From Gammaproteobacteria bacterium (GTDB lineage Bacteria > Pseudomonadota > Gammaproteobacteria > Thiomicrospirales > Thiomicrospiraceae): a stretch of DNA of 33,214 nucleotides. A program made the translations under genes and the position numbers. Numbering within the stretch: position 1 is the stretch's first letter; each line of letters opens with the position of its first letter. Where the stretch lies: the NCBI GenBank assembly GCA_013153955.1, contig JAADDM010000271.1:1-33214 (forward strand). Reading direction: 5' to 3'. This document shows, one piece after another, positions 1-7,836 of the stretch. A model generated the notes under the pieces. That model saw nothing but the letters and a program-made list of their open reading frames with translations, did not search any database and was not told where the DNA came from.

Positions 1-260
1 TTAGCATCTGAAGCAGCCTCGCCTGCTTTTGTTGTTGCGATTCCAGCATTGCTTAATGCCGAGATAGCATTATCAGATGTTGTTTGTGCATCTGTTGCAA
101 CTTGCTGTGCAGCTGTATTCATCCAGGCACCAAGCTGATTAACATCACTTGCAAGACTAGGCAAAGATCCTGCAAAGGCGTTGGCTTTAGCTGCAAAGAC
201 AGCTGGATCTTCCCCTCGCGTCGGAGCGGCGGGCAGATCGTTTACTATTGGTTGTGCCAT
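1..260 (-). CDS. Tail protein, N-terminal part (3' end outside window)
   Basis: This ORF starts at ATG 260 and is still open at base 1, so only 86 codons are visible. The track missed it because it has no stop here. It begins MAQPIVNDLPAAPTRGEDP and continues with an Ala/Ser/Asp/Thr-rich heptad-like stretch typical of a coiled-coil stalk. The pattern of a short Pro-rich lead, then 'P..FAAKANAFAGSLPSLASDVNQL', is common at the N-terminus of tail-tip or tail-fibre proteins in siphoviral Mu-like phages. The start directly abuts the stop of the previous gene (TAAATG), and a GAAGGA ribosome-binding site lies about 10 nt upstream inside that gene, suggesting translational coupling. The tail-protein role is inferred from position and composition. 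Confidence 0.7.
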   Translation of the reverse strand, partial: MAQPIVNDLPAAPTRGEDPAVFAAKANAFAGSLPSLASDVNQLGAWMNTAAQQVATDAQTTSDNAISALSNAGIATTKAGEAASDA

Positions 261-1130
261 TTAGATCATTCCTTCTATTTCTAAACTACAAATTGATTTA
301 ATGCTATTCGGTACGACGATTTGAAAGTCTTTGTAAAAACCGAAAACGTAAGACCCTGGCGTATTTTTATCAGTCACAAAGATGGTTGGTGTTGCTCTAA
401 TGCTTGCCAAAAAATGCTTAATACTTACACGCTCTGATGTGTTTATCTCAACTGTTACGCTCTCTTTATCTGAATAAGCACGTTCAATAATGGTTGTCTC
501 GCCAAACACGTCTTTTGTTTTTGCAGAGTAATCTGTAATACCCGTGCTGAAGCCGTAATTAGATTCGCCAATTTTCTTTTGCGAGCCAATTACACACATT
601 CCGCACTTAATGAGGCCGCCTGAACGGATTGTAATGTTGACTGTTACGGCGGCGTAAGGTGGTAAATCTAGTGCTAAATATGAGCTGTCGTAATCGTAGT
701 CATTAAAGTAGTGCTGCCACCAGTCCTCAACCCCAATATCGGCCATATAAGCCGTTTTTGAATACACAATACCCTCGTAGGCATCGACAACTTCAATCGT
801 GACTGATTCAGCGTCTAAGTTTAAAAAACCGATTGCATTAACCAAGCCTGCCACAGATATTGAATACGTTATTTCTGTTTGTAATTCAGTGCTTGTATTG
901 AGCTTAGTATCAAACAGCTTCATTCGATTAGTTGCGCCAAGGTCTAGCCATTTAGTTGCATCACTTGGCACAGTTCCCGTGGTTCCATCAGTTAAGCACT
1001 CGTAATTTTTGTCTTGGTAAGAAACTAAATCGCCAGTGCTGTAAGTGGTGACTGCATCATATTCAGGATTGTCGTTCACAGGGATATTAGATGCATCAAC
1101 CGTAAAGTCGGTCGGTTTAATAATAATCAT
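261..1130 (-). CDS. Tail-tip protein with carbohydrate-binding-like module
   Basis: This is a 289-aa protein directly downstream of the tape measure gene (the TMP stop and this ATG abut as TAAATG). Residues about 20-65 (YDAVTTYSTGDLVSYQDKNY, then a Trp and 'LGATNRMKLFD') resemble the short CBM5/12-like chitin-binding fold found in many phage tail proteins: an aromatic pair, G-D-x-V and a late Trp. The remainder is beta-rich with no motif I recognise. In B3/D3112-like phages the genes after the tape measure build the tail tip, so a role at the distal tail, possibly touching cell-surface glycans, is reasonable. The exact function is not shown by the sequence. A GAGGGTT stretch upstream can act as ribosome-binding site. 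Confidence 0.7.
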   Translation of the reverse strand: MIIIKPTDFTVDASNIPVNDNPEYDAVTTYSTGDLVSYQDKNYECLTDGTTGTVPSDATKWLDLGATNRMKLFDTKLNTSTELQTEITYSISVAGLVNAIGFLNLDAESVTIEVVDAYEGIVYSKTAYMADIGVEDWWQHYFNDYDYDSSYLALDLPPYAAVTVNITIRSGGLIKCGMCVIGSQKKIGESNYGFSTGITDYSAKTKDVFGETTIIERAYSDKESVTVEINTSERVSIKHFLASIRATPTIFVTDKNTPGSYVFGFYKDFQIVVPNSIKSICSLEIEGMI

Positions 1131-4100
1131 TTAAAGAACCCTCACTTCTGGCTGTCCGTCCACATCCCACTTATCAAGCATTCTGCTTGTCTTACCTGCA
1201 CTGGTTGCGATTGCTATATTTGCGCCATAGAGCTGTTCTCGCATAACAACAACTTCTTTGCGTAAAGCTTTAATCTCTACGATTAAATCCGCGTTGTTAT
1301 TTGATGAGGTAGAAATGCCATACTTACGCATTCCACTCATTGTTCGTGCATCAATAATGGCCTCATCTTTGTGAAGCTCAGCACGGTAACCGTCAAACGG
1401 CACATTAGAAAGACCAGTGGCGTGGGAGCCATCGACCCCAACGCTTACGACGTTTACGACGTTTACGACGTTTAGATTATTTAACGCATCTGTTTGAGCT
1501 TGTAACTCTGCGAGCATTTGATCTTCAACTGTAATGGCCGCATCGGTGTAGCCCATCAGCTCATCAAGCATACTTGCAGTGACCATTTGATCTCGCTGAT
1601 AGTCTGCAAAGGTTGCGTAATTTGCGGTTGAGTTTTGGCCGACAACTGACAAAGCACTTTGAATACTATCCAGGGCTGGTAGATTGCCATTTCTTGCATC
1701 GCCCAATGCACTTGAGATAGTTGATTGTGCGGTCATGTACTTCATTGAATACGCAACAACGCTACCTGTTATGCTGTCAAAGGAGCCTTGAAGCGCGTTT
1801 TTTAGGATTTGGTATTCGCTAATCGTTGTTTGAATTAAACCGATTTGTAGATCAAATGATTCTTGCTGAGCGCTGTTTAGATAGTCGTAATAGTCTGCTG
1901 CTGTTTCTGACAAATTCATTAATGCAACGTACTGTTCTTGACCAGCTTCAGTGCCCAAATCTAAGCTCTCAACTAAATCTCTGTAGCCGTCTTTTGCAAT
2001 AGGCAATAATAGATTTTGTTGTGCTAACGCTTCAGTTAGATACTCTTGATTGCGCAGTGCTTTTTCTGATTCTGAAAAGAACGCATCGTAATAATTAGCG
2101 GCGGCATCACTTAATTCATCCAAGCCACCAGCGATATCAATCAAGGCCTGTGACAGTTCGATTGCATCGCCGACGATACTTAAATTTGTCATATCCAACA
2201 CATCAGCGATCACGGCTTTTTCACCGATTAAACGACTGATAGTTTCGTATGCGCCTTCACTTAATTTGCCGTAGTCGTCAATCAACCCGCCAAAGAAATT
2301 GTAAGCTATACGGTCAGCTTGACCACTAATCGCTTCGGTTAACGCCTGTTCAACTTCCTCGCCTGTTTTGCCATTCGTGCTGATTTTTCCAAGGTTGATT
2401 GTAAAATCATCAACCTGGTCGGCAATGGACATCCCAAGCGAATCTCCAAGCGCTACAGTCGTGTCGCGTAGGTTTTCAAAGACTAGATTAAAGAGGCGTT
2501 CTGACTCACCTGAAATGTCAGAATAGATGTCATAGTAAGATGTTTTAGAACTACCAAACCAACCGCCATCGGTTTTCTTTTTAACACGGTCATAGCCTCG
2601 TAAGTCGGCTTCACCACCGAGCTGAAAGCTAGTTGCAGCTAAACCGTAATCGACAACAGAACGCGTAGTTCCACCACCAAAAATTGACGAAATAATGTTT
2701 CCCAAAAAACCACTGGAGCCTGTGCTTTTAGAATTGAAGCTTTCAGCAATGGCAGAGATTTGCGCTAAGTCACCCGTGCGATACAGACTTGAAACAACGC
2801 CTGTCAAATTGCTGTTTAAGTCTTGCATGCCTCTGTTTATATCACGCAACTCGTTGTACTGATCGGCTTGAATATCATCGTAAAACTCAAAAGCATTAGC
2901 GATTGATTCACTTGGGTCTGTTGAGCCGAGCGGAGATCCATCAGGCGCATTAACAACACTCAATTGTGGAGCAGAGCCAGAAGCTCCACCGAATGAGCCG
3001 CCGATTTGTGACAGCAAGCTTGCCATCATTACGGACATAGAGCCTATTCGCGCCCAAGCCGTATACGGATCACCCTTACCTTGTTCTGCAACAGCCACAG
3101 TTGCCGCAGAAATAGCTTTTTCAATGTTCATTGCCATTTCGATGGCATGGAAAGCTAGACTGGCTTTATGCGCTGCTTCTTGAGCAACAGAGCCTTCATC
3201 AAACATAGCAACAGAAGCATCGAGCATAGCCATAGAGCCTTGTAGACTATTCTTTGTACGGGCTTCTTCTAACTTTACTTGATCTTTTGTGAGCTTAGCT
3301 TCGTTATCTTTCCACTTTTTACTGTCTTTTGCATAGTGAGCATCGTTTTCATAACGTAATGATTGAATTTTTAGTGCATCTTCTGCATATGCAGATTCTT
3401 TAGAGTTGGCTTTTTCGAGCACTTGGCCAACTGATGACATGGCATCAATTATCTGATTACCCGTTCGAACCCAGGCTTCTCCAAAGTTACTCGATGAAAG
3501 TGTAAGTTTGTCAATTTGACTTTGAAGTTTGAGGGCGGCTCGCTCTTCTTCTTTAAGACGTTGTTCAGACTCTTGATCCAAGAATTTGAAATCAGTTCCT
3601 GCATTTTTAAAGCCTTCATTAAACCAACTGTCATCTTCCTTTTTTTGTTTTTTAGTTACTTTTTGCAAGTCTTCGGCTAGCCATATACGGGTTTGGATTT
3701 TGGCATTTTCTTGATCTAAAGTTTTTAAAATAGCGGAACGTTGATCACCAACACTCGCTGTTAATTCAAACTCTCGAGCAAGCAGTTTAGATTTTACTTT
3801 GGCATTATCTGCTTCGAACTTTTCTCGTGTAGCAAAGCCTTCTTTCATCTGAAATTCTACATGCTCAAAGTTAAAAGAATTATCAATTAATTCACCTCTA
3901 GCAGCAGACCCAAGCGAGAATAATTTATCTTTTAATACTTCAACCTGAGTTTGGGTTTGAGTGATCTCATTGCGATATAGATCAATTTGTTCTCTTGCCC
4001 ATGCTGATTTTTGAAAAGGTTCTATTTGTAACGTAAGAATTTTGATTGACGATAGTGCACTGTCAACCCCATCTCGATAGATGTTAATGTAGTCAGTATC

Positions 4101-4982
4101 TTGTTTTGCAAACAAACTTACGCGTAATTTATCGCTTTCAGCTCGTAATTTATCTGTCTCTGTAAATACTCTACGGACTGCCTCAGCTAAGCTTCCAAGC
4201 CCATCAATAGTCGTACTGATAACGCCACTATTACTCTCACCAATCGCATTAAATGCCTTATCCCAACCATCACTTAAATTTGATAGTTTGCCGCCGATAG
4301 TGTCCATTTGGCGAGCCATTCCTCCTGCAAACTGGGTTTCACCTAAACCGATTAGGTATCCTTGGATTTCATCTGCATTTTTCCCAACGGTGGTTGTAAC
4401 GCCGCCAAAAGTAAAGCTAACCTCATCCCCTTGTTGACGGGCTTTAATTCCAAATTCCTTAAGGCGTTCAAACTCTCCTGTTGAAGCATCAGCAACGGCT
4501 TCAATCATCTGATTAAGTGATTTACCCATTGCCGAAGCTGTGTCTCCGTAAGAAGTCATCGCTTTTTCGGATGGATCAAGCCCTAGAGCCTGCATTTTTA
4601 TAAATGCATCAGTTACTTCTGTAAGTTGGTAAGGTGTGCTTTTTGCAAAATCAGTGATTTCTTCAAACATTTCATTTGCAGCAGCGGATGAACCCGTGAC
4701 AGTAACTAATGAAGCCTCAAGCTTTTGAAATTCTGCTGTCGTTTGAATGATTTTAGACGATAGCTGATGAAGACCAATCGCACCGATAATTCCAGCAGCA
4801 CCACGCTTTAAACTGGAGATAGAACTCTCCATTCCCTTAAAGCCATCAGTCCCTTTTTTAGTCTGGGTCTGAGCTGTATCACCAAAGCTTTTAAAATCAG
4901 CTTCCGTACTTTTTAACTTGCCTGTCAGTTCACCCGTTTCAGCATTAAATGAGAGGCTAATTTTTAAGTTTTGATTACTCAT
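1131..4982 (-). CDS. Tail tape measure protein
   Basis: At 1283 aa this is the longest gene in the window and lies right after the frameshifting tail chaperone genes, the classic place for the tape measure. The N-terminal region (about residues 40-260) has the TP901-type tape measure look, with 'AEFQKLEASLVTVTGSSAAANEMFEEITDFAKSTP' split over helices. It is followed by long charged coiled coils (about 280-620), an Ala/Met-rich hydrophobic patch (about 660-710) and a Ser/Gly-rich section. The C-terminus carries the 'ATGLSNVPFDGYRAELHKDE' type ending frequent in phage tape measures. By the usual rule of about 0.15 nm per residue the tail would be near 190 nm. A 9-bp tandem repeat near the 3' end encodes NVVNVVNVV. 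The ATG at 4982 lacks a clear ribosome-binding site. Confidence 0.93.
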   Translation of the reverse strand: MSNQNLKISLSFNAETGELTGKLKSTEADFKSFGDTAQTQTKKGTDGFKGMESSISSLKRGAAGIIGAIGLHQLSSKIIQTTAEFQKLEASLVTVTGSSAAANEMFEEITDFAKSTPYQLTEVTDAFIKMQALGLDPSEKAMTSYGDTASAMGKSLNQMIEAVADASTGEFERLKEFGIKARQQGDEVSFTFGGVTTTVGKNADEIQGYLIGLGETQFAGGMARQMDTIGGKLSNLSDGWDKAFNAIGESNSGVISTTIDGLGSLAEAVRRVFTETDKLRAESDKLRVSLFAKQDTDYINIYRDGVDSALSSIKILTLQIEPFQKSAWAREQIDLYRNEITQTQTQVEVLKDKLFSLGSAARGELIDNSFNFEHVEFQMKEGFATREKFEADNAKVKSKLLAREFELTASVGDQRSAILKTLDQENAKIQTRIWLAEDLQKVTKKQKKEDDSWFNEGFKNAGTDFKFLDQESEQRLKEEERAALKLQSQIDKLTLSSSNFGEAWVRTGNQIIDAMSSVGQVLEKANSKESAYAEDALKIQSLRYENDAHYAKDSKKWKDNEAKLTKDQVKLEEARTKNSLQGSMAMLDASVAMFDEGSVAQEAAHKASLAFHAIEMAMNIEKAISAATVAVAEQGKGDPYTAWARIGSMSVMMASLLSQIGGSFGGASGSAPQLSVVNAPDGSPLGSTDPSESIANAFEFYDDIQADQYNELRDINRGMQDLNSNLTGVVSSLYRTGDLAQISAIAESFNSKSTGSSGFLGNIISSIFGGGTTRSVVDYGLAATSFQLGGEADLRGYDRVKKKTDGGWFGSSKTSYYDIYSDISGESERLFNLVFENLRDTTVALGDSLGMSIADQVDDFTINLGKISTNGKTGEEVEQALTEAISGQADRIAYNFFGGLIDDYGKLSEGAYETISRLIGEKAVIADVLDMTNLSIVGDAIELSQALIDIAGGLDELSDAAANYYDAFFSESEKALRNQEYLTEALAQQNLLLPIAKDGYRDLVESLDLGTEAGQEQYVALMNLSETAADYYDYLNSAQQESFDLQIGLIQTTISEYQILKNALQGSFDSITGSVVAYSMKYMTAQSTISSALGDARNGNLPALDSIQSALSVVGQNSTANYATFADYQRDQMVTASMLDELMGYTDAAITVEDQMLAELQAQTDALNNLNVVNVVNVVSVGVDGSHATGLSNVPFDGYRAELHKDEAIIDARTMSGMRKYGISTSSNNNADLIVEIKALRKEVVVMREQLYGANIAIATSAGKTSRMLDKWDVDGQPEVRVL
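1443..1474. repeat. 9-bp tandem repeat inside tape measure gene
   Basis: Three adjacent copies of G(C/T)TTACGAC, plus a partial fourth ending in GTTTAG, lie in frame near the 3' end of the tape measure gene. They encode repeated Asn-Val-Val in the protein. Because the unit is a multiple of three, copy-number changes by slippage would not break the frame. Confidence 0.85.
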
Positions 4983-5018
4983 AGCAATGGCTTTGGCCCT
5001 ATCTCTTTAGGTTATAAA

Positions 5019-5447
5019 TTAATTAGCTTCATTAAAAATCGATAGAGCTTTAGACTCCAAAATTTGTAACCGCTCAAATAGATCTATTTTGTCTTCATCT
5101 GGATAATAAATATCGATTAACAGGTTGACTGCCTGGTAATCTAAACCGCTATAAATAACCTGGCTACCAGTCATTGATGTGATAACAATCTTTTCCCATT
5201 GTGTTCTACAGAGGGAGAGAAGATTAACTGCCGCCCAATTTTCAGGAAGCACTAAAAACTCAGGATTGTTTTTTTTGCTTGAGTGAAAAGTAGGCTTTAG
5301 TCCCATCTCAATTAATTGATGATTGGCTTCATCAACATCAACAGGAGAGGAGGGAGCAATTAAGTTTCTAACTGCTCCGTGTAAGTTCGGGATTTCTTCA
5401 AAAGCTTCTCGTTTCCCATATTGAATGCCTGCATAATCAACATACAT
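5019..5447 (-). CDS. Tail assembly chaperone, frameshift extension (lambda gpT-like part)
   Basis: This ORF overlaps the upstream 112-codon ORF by 88 bp in the -1 frame and ends 37 bp before the tape measure start. The ATG at 5447 has no visible ribosome-binding site. The G/GT logic of lambda and Mu tail chaperones says this part is made by -1 frameshifting at the GGGAAAC heptamer (5411-5417). The joined product would run to residue 96 (Asn) of the first ORF, then continue at Arg13 of this one, giving about 226 aa. The region contains an 'EEIPNLHGAVRNLIAP' stretch and is rich in aromatic and acidic residues. The frameshift is inferred from frame, heptamer and position; independent translation from 5447 is less likely. 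Confidence 0.8.
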   Translation of the reverse strand: MYVDYAGIQYGKREAFEEIPNLHGAVRNLIAPSSPVDVDEANHQLIEMGLKPTFHSSKKNNPEFLVLPENWAAVNLLSLCRTQWEKIVITSMTGSQVIYSGLDYQAVNLLIDIYYPDEDKIDLFERLQILESKALSIFNEAN

Positions 5448-5698
5448 GCAACTGAATCATCTAAAACAGCTTCTAGTTCTTCAGCAATAGAGACTTCAAT
5501 TTTGCCATCCGGATCAATAATTTTTTTGTAGCCATCTACTGATACAAGCATGTCTTCGATTAAGCTCTTAGAAGCAATCGTTGCTTTACGCCCTAGGATT
5601 TTAATGGTTGCTTTAAATGTCAGAATCTCACCAGATTCATTTTCAATTGGTACGGTAATTACGGTAGTTCGGTTAGAGTTTAGCTTTAACTTTGTCAT
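5360..5698 (-). CDS. Tail assembly chaperone, short form (lambda gpG-like)
   Basis: This 112-aa protein is the first gene after the third late promoter. It starts at ATG 5698 with AAGAG just upstream. It has a beta-rich N-terminus (residues 1-45) followed by a helical acidic half ('SIAEELEAVLDDSVACMLIMQAF'), the size and build of the short tail assembly chaperone found just before tape measure genes in long-tailed phages. These proteins coat the tape measure during tail assembly and are absent from the virion. In its 0 frame, codons ATG GGA AAC contain the heptamer G GGA AAC, allowing a -1 shift into the overlapping ORF. Sequence identity to known families is not obvious, so the call rests mainly on position and the overlap. 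Confidence 0.82.
   Translation of the reverse strand: MTKLKLNSNRTTVITVPIENESGEILTFKATIKILGRKATIASKSLIEDMLVSVDGYKKIIDPDGKIEVSIAEELEAVLDDSVACMLIMQAFNMGNEKLLKKSRTYTEQLET
5411..5417 (-). promoter_or_regulatory. Programmed -1 ribosomal frameshift site GGGAAAC
   Basis: On the minus strand the heptamer GGGAAAC is in the correct X XXY YYZ phase relative to the 112-codon ORF (codons 94-96: ATG GGA AAC). Slipping back one base puts the ribosome on CGA GAA GCT, the frame of the 5019-5447 ORF. The overlap is open in the -1 frame across the site. This matches the canonical slippery class used by lambda (GGGAAAG) and many other phage tail chaperone pairs. I did not find an obvious strong downstream pseudoknot by eye. 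Confidence 0.85.
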
Positions 5699-5753
5699 CT
5701 CTTAATTTCCCTTTAAATACTGTTTAATGAATCTTTAAATTCGATTAATACTT

Positions 5754-5800
5754 AGTTTAAACAGTCTGGTAAAAGAGTTAATTTCAAGGGTTTGAGAAGG
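5754..5800 (-). promoter_or_regulatory. Late promoter, tail-chaperone operon (Mu PP position)
   Basis: The activator box CTTCTCAAACCCTTGAAA (5782-5799) is followed after exactly 22 bp by the -10 hexamer TAAACT (5754-5759). The same two-part layout occurs at 10883-10929 and 20671-20717. There is no -35 box, and the dyad TCAA...TTGA is centred near -42.5, as expected for Mor/C-type activation. The predicted start near 5747 gives a leader of about 50 nt before ATG 5698. An inverted repeat ACTGTTTAA/TTAAACAGT (5719-5765) brackets the start region. Confidence 0.78.
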
Positions 5801-5810
5801 TTTCTGTAGA

Positions 5811-5840
5811 TATAAAAAAGCCTCCAAGAAAGGAGGCTTT
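5811..5840 (-). terminator. Rho-independent terminator after tail tube gene
   Basis: Read on the minus strand, the sequence gives a perfect 9-bp stem AAAGCCTCC/GGAGGCTTT with a 6-nt loop, followed by a T run (TTTTTTATA). It lies 20 bp after the tail tube stop and just before the late promoter of the next operon, so it separates the capsid/tube operon from the tail operon. Confidence 0.92.
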
Positions 5841-5860
5841 GGCGTGTCGTACTGCTAATT

Positions 5861-6802
5861 TTATAACTGAGTAAGGATCAAGTCATTGTTACGTGCATTT
5901 GGAACAATGTCTGCAACCACATTACAGTATGCAAACTCACCGTCCCAGTTAACATCTGAAGTTTTAACTTGGATTTGAGGGACATCAATTTTTAGCTTCT
6001 GTCCAGCAACTAAGCCTTGCTGATAAATAAAGTCACCCAATGCATTTGTGCTGGCATTATCAATGGCATCTACTAAAGACTGCTCTTGTGTTCTAAAACT
6101 AATAGAAACTGAGCCGTTGCGTGACTCTATTGCAACTTCTTCTGCATCGACGTCGTCCAAGTGTTTAACACCAATACCGACATCGACAGTGAGCTTACTC
6201 ATTGCAACTTCTACGCCCAAAAACTTACAGCTGGTGACCGACTCGCTTGTTACGCCCACAGGCAATTTATAAGCAGAGTCATCCACGCCAGTCATATCTG
6301 TTAATTCAATCGTTGGTTTTTTATATAAGCTAATTAAATCAAATTTAACACTGGGAATTGAACCTTTATCCAGGTTAAATACCAACTTACCACGGGTACC
6401 TGCTAAAATTTGCTGTAGTTTCCCAATGCGATAATACAGCGTGGCGCTCGTAAAGCCCGCATCAATAGGTGTATAGCTTACCGTATGGTTGACAGCGTCA
6501 ATGACCTGAGCAAATCCGCATATTTTTAACAAAGCAGCCCAAGCTGGAGCAAAATCAGGGTCACCTGATCCTGCGAATTCAACTCCAAAACTTGAAGTGG
6601 TTCGACGAGAGGTTGTAATGGAGCCTTGAGCACCCATTCGACCGTTAATGTTGTTACGAGTAGCAGTGTCTGCTTCAAGCATCTTTACACTCATATCTTG
6701 CGCTAAAATTACATTTGCGCCAGTTGGGTTAGCATCGATGCCGTAGGATACTTCTTCTTTGATAACGAGCACTTGTTGTTGTTTTCGTAAAAGTTCAGCC
6801 AT
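5861..6802 (-). CDS. Major tail tube protein (siphovirus type)
   Basis: This 313-aa protein starts with MAELLRKQQQVLVIKEEVSYG. That opening is typical of tail tube subunits of B3-like and other siphoviruses, where 'K.E..YG.D..P' leads into a beta-sandwich. The chain is beta-rich, with 'FGVEFAGSGDPDFAPAWAAL' and a repeated-strand C-terminal half. AAAGGAG lies 6 nt before ATG 6802. It is the last gene of the protease/capsid operon and is followed by a strong terminator. The location (after tail-terminator candidates, before the chaperones and tape measure) is where a tube gene is expected, and no sheath gene accompanies it, which argues for a non-contractile tail. Confidence 0.82.
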   Translation of the reverse strand: MAELLRKQQQVLVIKEEVSYGIDANPTGANVILAQDMSVKMLEADTATRNNINGRMGAQGSITTSRRTTSSFGVEFAGSGDPDFAPAWAALLKICGFAQVIDAVNHTVSYTPIDAGFTSATLYYRIGKLQQILAGTRGKLVFNLDKGSIPSVKFDLISLYKKPTIELTDMTGVDDSAYKLPVGVTSESVTSCKFLGVEVAMSKLTVDVGIGVKHLDDVDAEEVAIESRNGSVSISFRTQEQSLVDAIDNASTNALGDFIYQQGLVAGQKLKIDVPQIQVKTSDVNWDGEFAYCNVVADIVPNARNNDLILTQL

Positions 6803-6805
6803 GAC

Positions 6806-6970
6806 TTACTCCTTTGCCTTTTCGACTTCTTCAGACTTATTAATAGCCTTACCATCTTGAATAATGTAATCGCCACCAGTGTGAACATTTTTTAAAGCAT
6901 CGTTACGCGTTTTTTCTGCTTGCTCAAGTTTTTTTAGTTCCACTTCAGCAGCTTTTTTTCTGGGTGTCAT
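6806..6970 (-). CDS. Small Lys/Glu-rich protein (54 aa), not in ORF track
   Basis: Reading the minus strand gives MTPRKKAAEVELKKLEQAEK and so on, ending NKSEEVEKAKE with TAA. ATG 6970 overlaps the TGA of the upstream gene (ATGA), and AAGGAGAG sits 8 nt upstream, so it is very probably translated. The next start (tail tube, 6802) follows within 3 bp. It is strongly charged and largely helical, with a short central 'VHTGGDYIIQDG' segment. I do not recognise a family. Small proteins of this kind between tail terminator and tail tube genes are common in Mu-like phages. Function unknown. Confidence 0.8.
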   Translation of the reverse strand: MTPRKKAAEVELKKLEQAEKTRNDALKNVHTGGDYIIQDGKAINKSEEVEKAKE

Positions 6971-7407
6971 AAGAGACTCTCCTTAGTTATGATGTGTGCG
7001 GTTTGAAAGCGCTCTACCCAAAAAACCGCATTATTTGAAAAACGTAAAAGCTCTGCTCCAGCTAGGGTAAAAGCCTCATGGCCAACTTCAGGAACCATTC
7101 CAAATAACGCTTGTCTAACGGCTAATCGTTGGTTTTCTAGCTTTTCGACAGAATTGGAACCTGTTGGGTCGTTATGACTTCTAATACCGATCAGAACTGC
7201 ATACACTTGTGGTTCACGCTGAATTGGAGAACCTATATCCCTGATGTTTGGGTCTGGATTAGCGAGTAATTCAATGACCCATGCTTGTGCATCTCCGACA
7301 ATTATTTGCTTTTTTAAATCGGGTACACCAAGCGCAAGATCAACCCCTGAAAATGTATTAGCTTGCTTGAGGGCATCAATAATGATGTTTTGAATTGCTA
7401 AACTCAT
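6967..7407 (-). CDS. Putative tail terminator/completion protein
   Basis: This 146-aa protein lies between the DUF1320-like gene and the small charged ORF. It has the alpha/beta build of tail terminators of the Mu gp37/DUF1834 or lambda gpU type: an N-terminal helix (IQNIIIDALKQA), central strands 'PQVYAVLIGIRS', and a helix with 'KLENQRLAVRQALFG', then 'FWVERFQTAHII'. Such proteins cap the growing tail tube and form the head-tail joint. AAGGATTAACA precedes ATG 7407, giving a good ribosome-binding site. The family call is by position and fold pattern, not by a diagnostic motif. Confidence 0.6.
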   Translation of the reverse strand: MSLAIQNIIIDALKQANTFSGVDLALGVPDLKKQIIVGDAQAWVIELLANPDPNIRDIGSPIQREPQVYAVLIGIRSHNDPTGSNSVEKLENQRLAVRQALFGMVPEVGHEAFTLAGAELLRFSNNAVFWVERFQTAHIITKESLL

Positions 7408-7416
7408 TGTTAATCC

Positions 7417-7836
7417 TTAAATAAAACCTTTAGACCTTCTACGATCCCAGACAGGTTTTGAGCTTGTCATCTGCGAGAGAGACTCTGACTGATTAGCACG
7501 TTCACCTGTTGTTGAAACACCCAACTGAACAATTCCTTTTGAAACATCCGCTAGATATTTAATGGCATCTTTATGAGCTTTCTCTACAGATTCAGTCATC
7601 TGATCGTTATACAAATAGTATCTGGCCACACTACATGCCGTACGCGCTAATACAGTTGGCACAGTGGTAAGAGGAAGCTTGTAACGACTACCAAGATAGG
7701 AATCAATTAATGAGCCAGCATCAATCATTGCTTGGTCTAAAACAGTCTCATCGATGATAGCTTGACCAGGGGACGTTAAATTAATAATCTCCTGTTCACC
7801 GAACCTGGCAACCATGTCAGCTACAGTGCAATACAT
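7417..7836 (-). CDS. DUF1320-family head-tail connector (Mu gp36-like)
   Basis: This 139-aa protein has the family's features: N-terminal 'MYCTVADMVARFGEQEIINLT', a central helix 'AMIDAGSLIDSYLGSRYKLPL' and 'ARTACSVARYYLYND'. Mu gp36 and relatives are adaptor-like proteins at the head-tail connection. ATG 7836 overlaps the stop of the upstream gene by one base (TAATG), a sign of translational coupling. The order capsid, HI1506-like, DUF1320 is the same as in Mu and in FluMu, which supports the call. Confidence 0.88.
   Translation of the reverse strand: MYCTVADMVARFGEQEIINLTSPGQAIIDETVLDQAMIDAGSLIDSYLGSRYKLPLTTVPTVLARTACSVARYYLYNDQMTESVEKAHKDAIKYLADVSKGIVQLGVSTTGERANQSESLSQMTSSKPVWDRRRSKGFI

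Noticed and set aside
84-284. Plus-strand ORF of 66 codons, Cys-rich
   Set aside because: It is antisense to the tail-protein start and its junction with the preceding gene; it has no ribosome-binding site and no family resemblance.
5019-5447. ORF taken as an independent gene from ATG 5447
   Set aside because: It has no ribosome-binding site and overlaps the upstream ORF by 88 bp across an in-phase GGGAAAC; frameshift expression explains it better.
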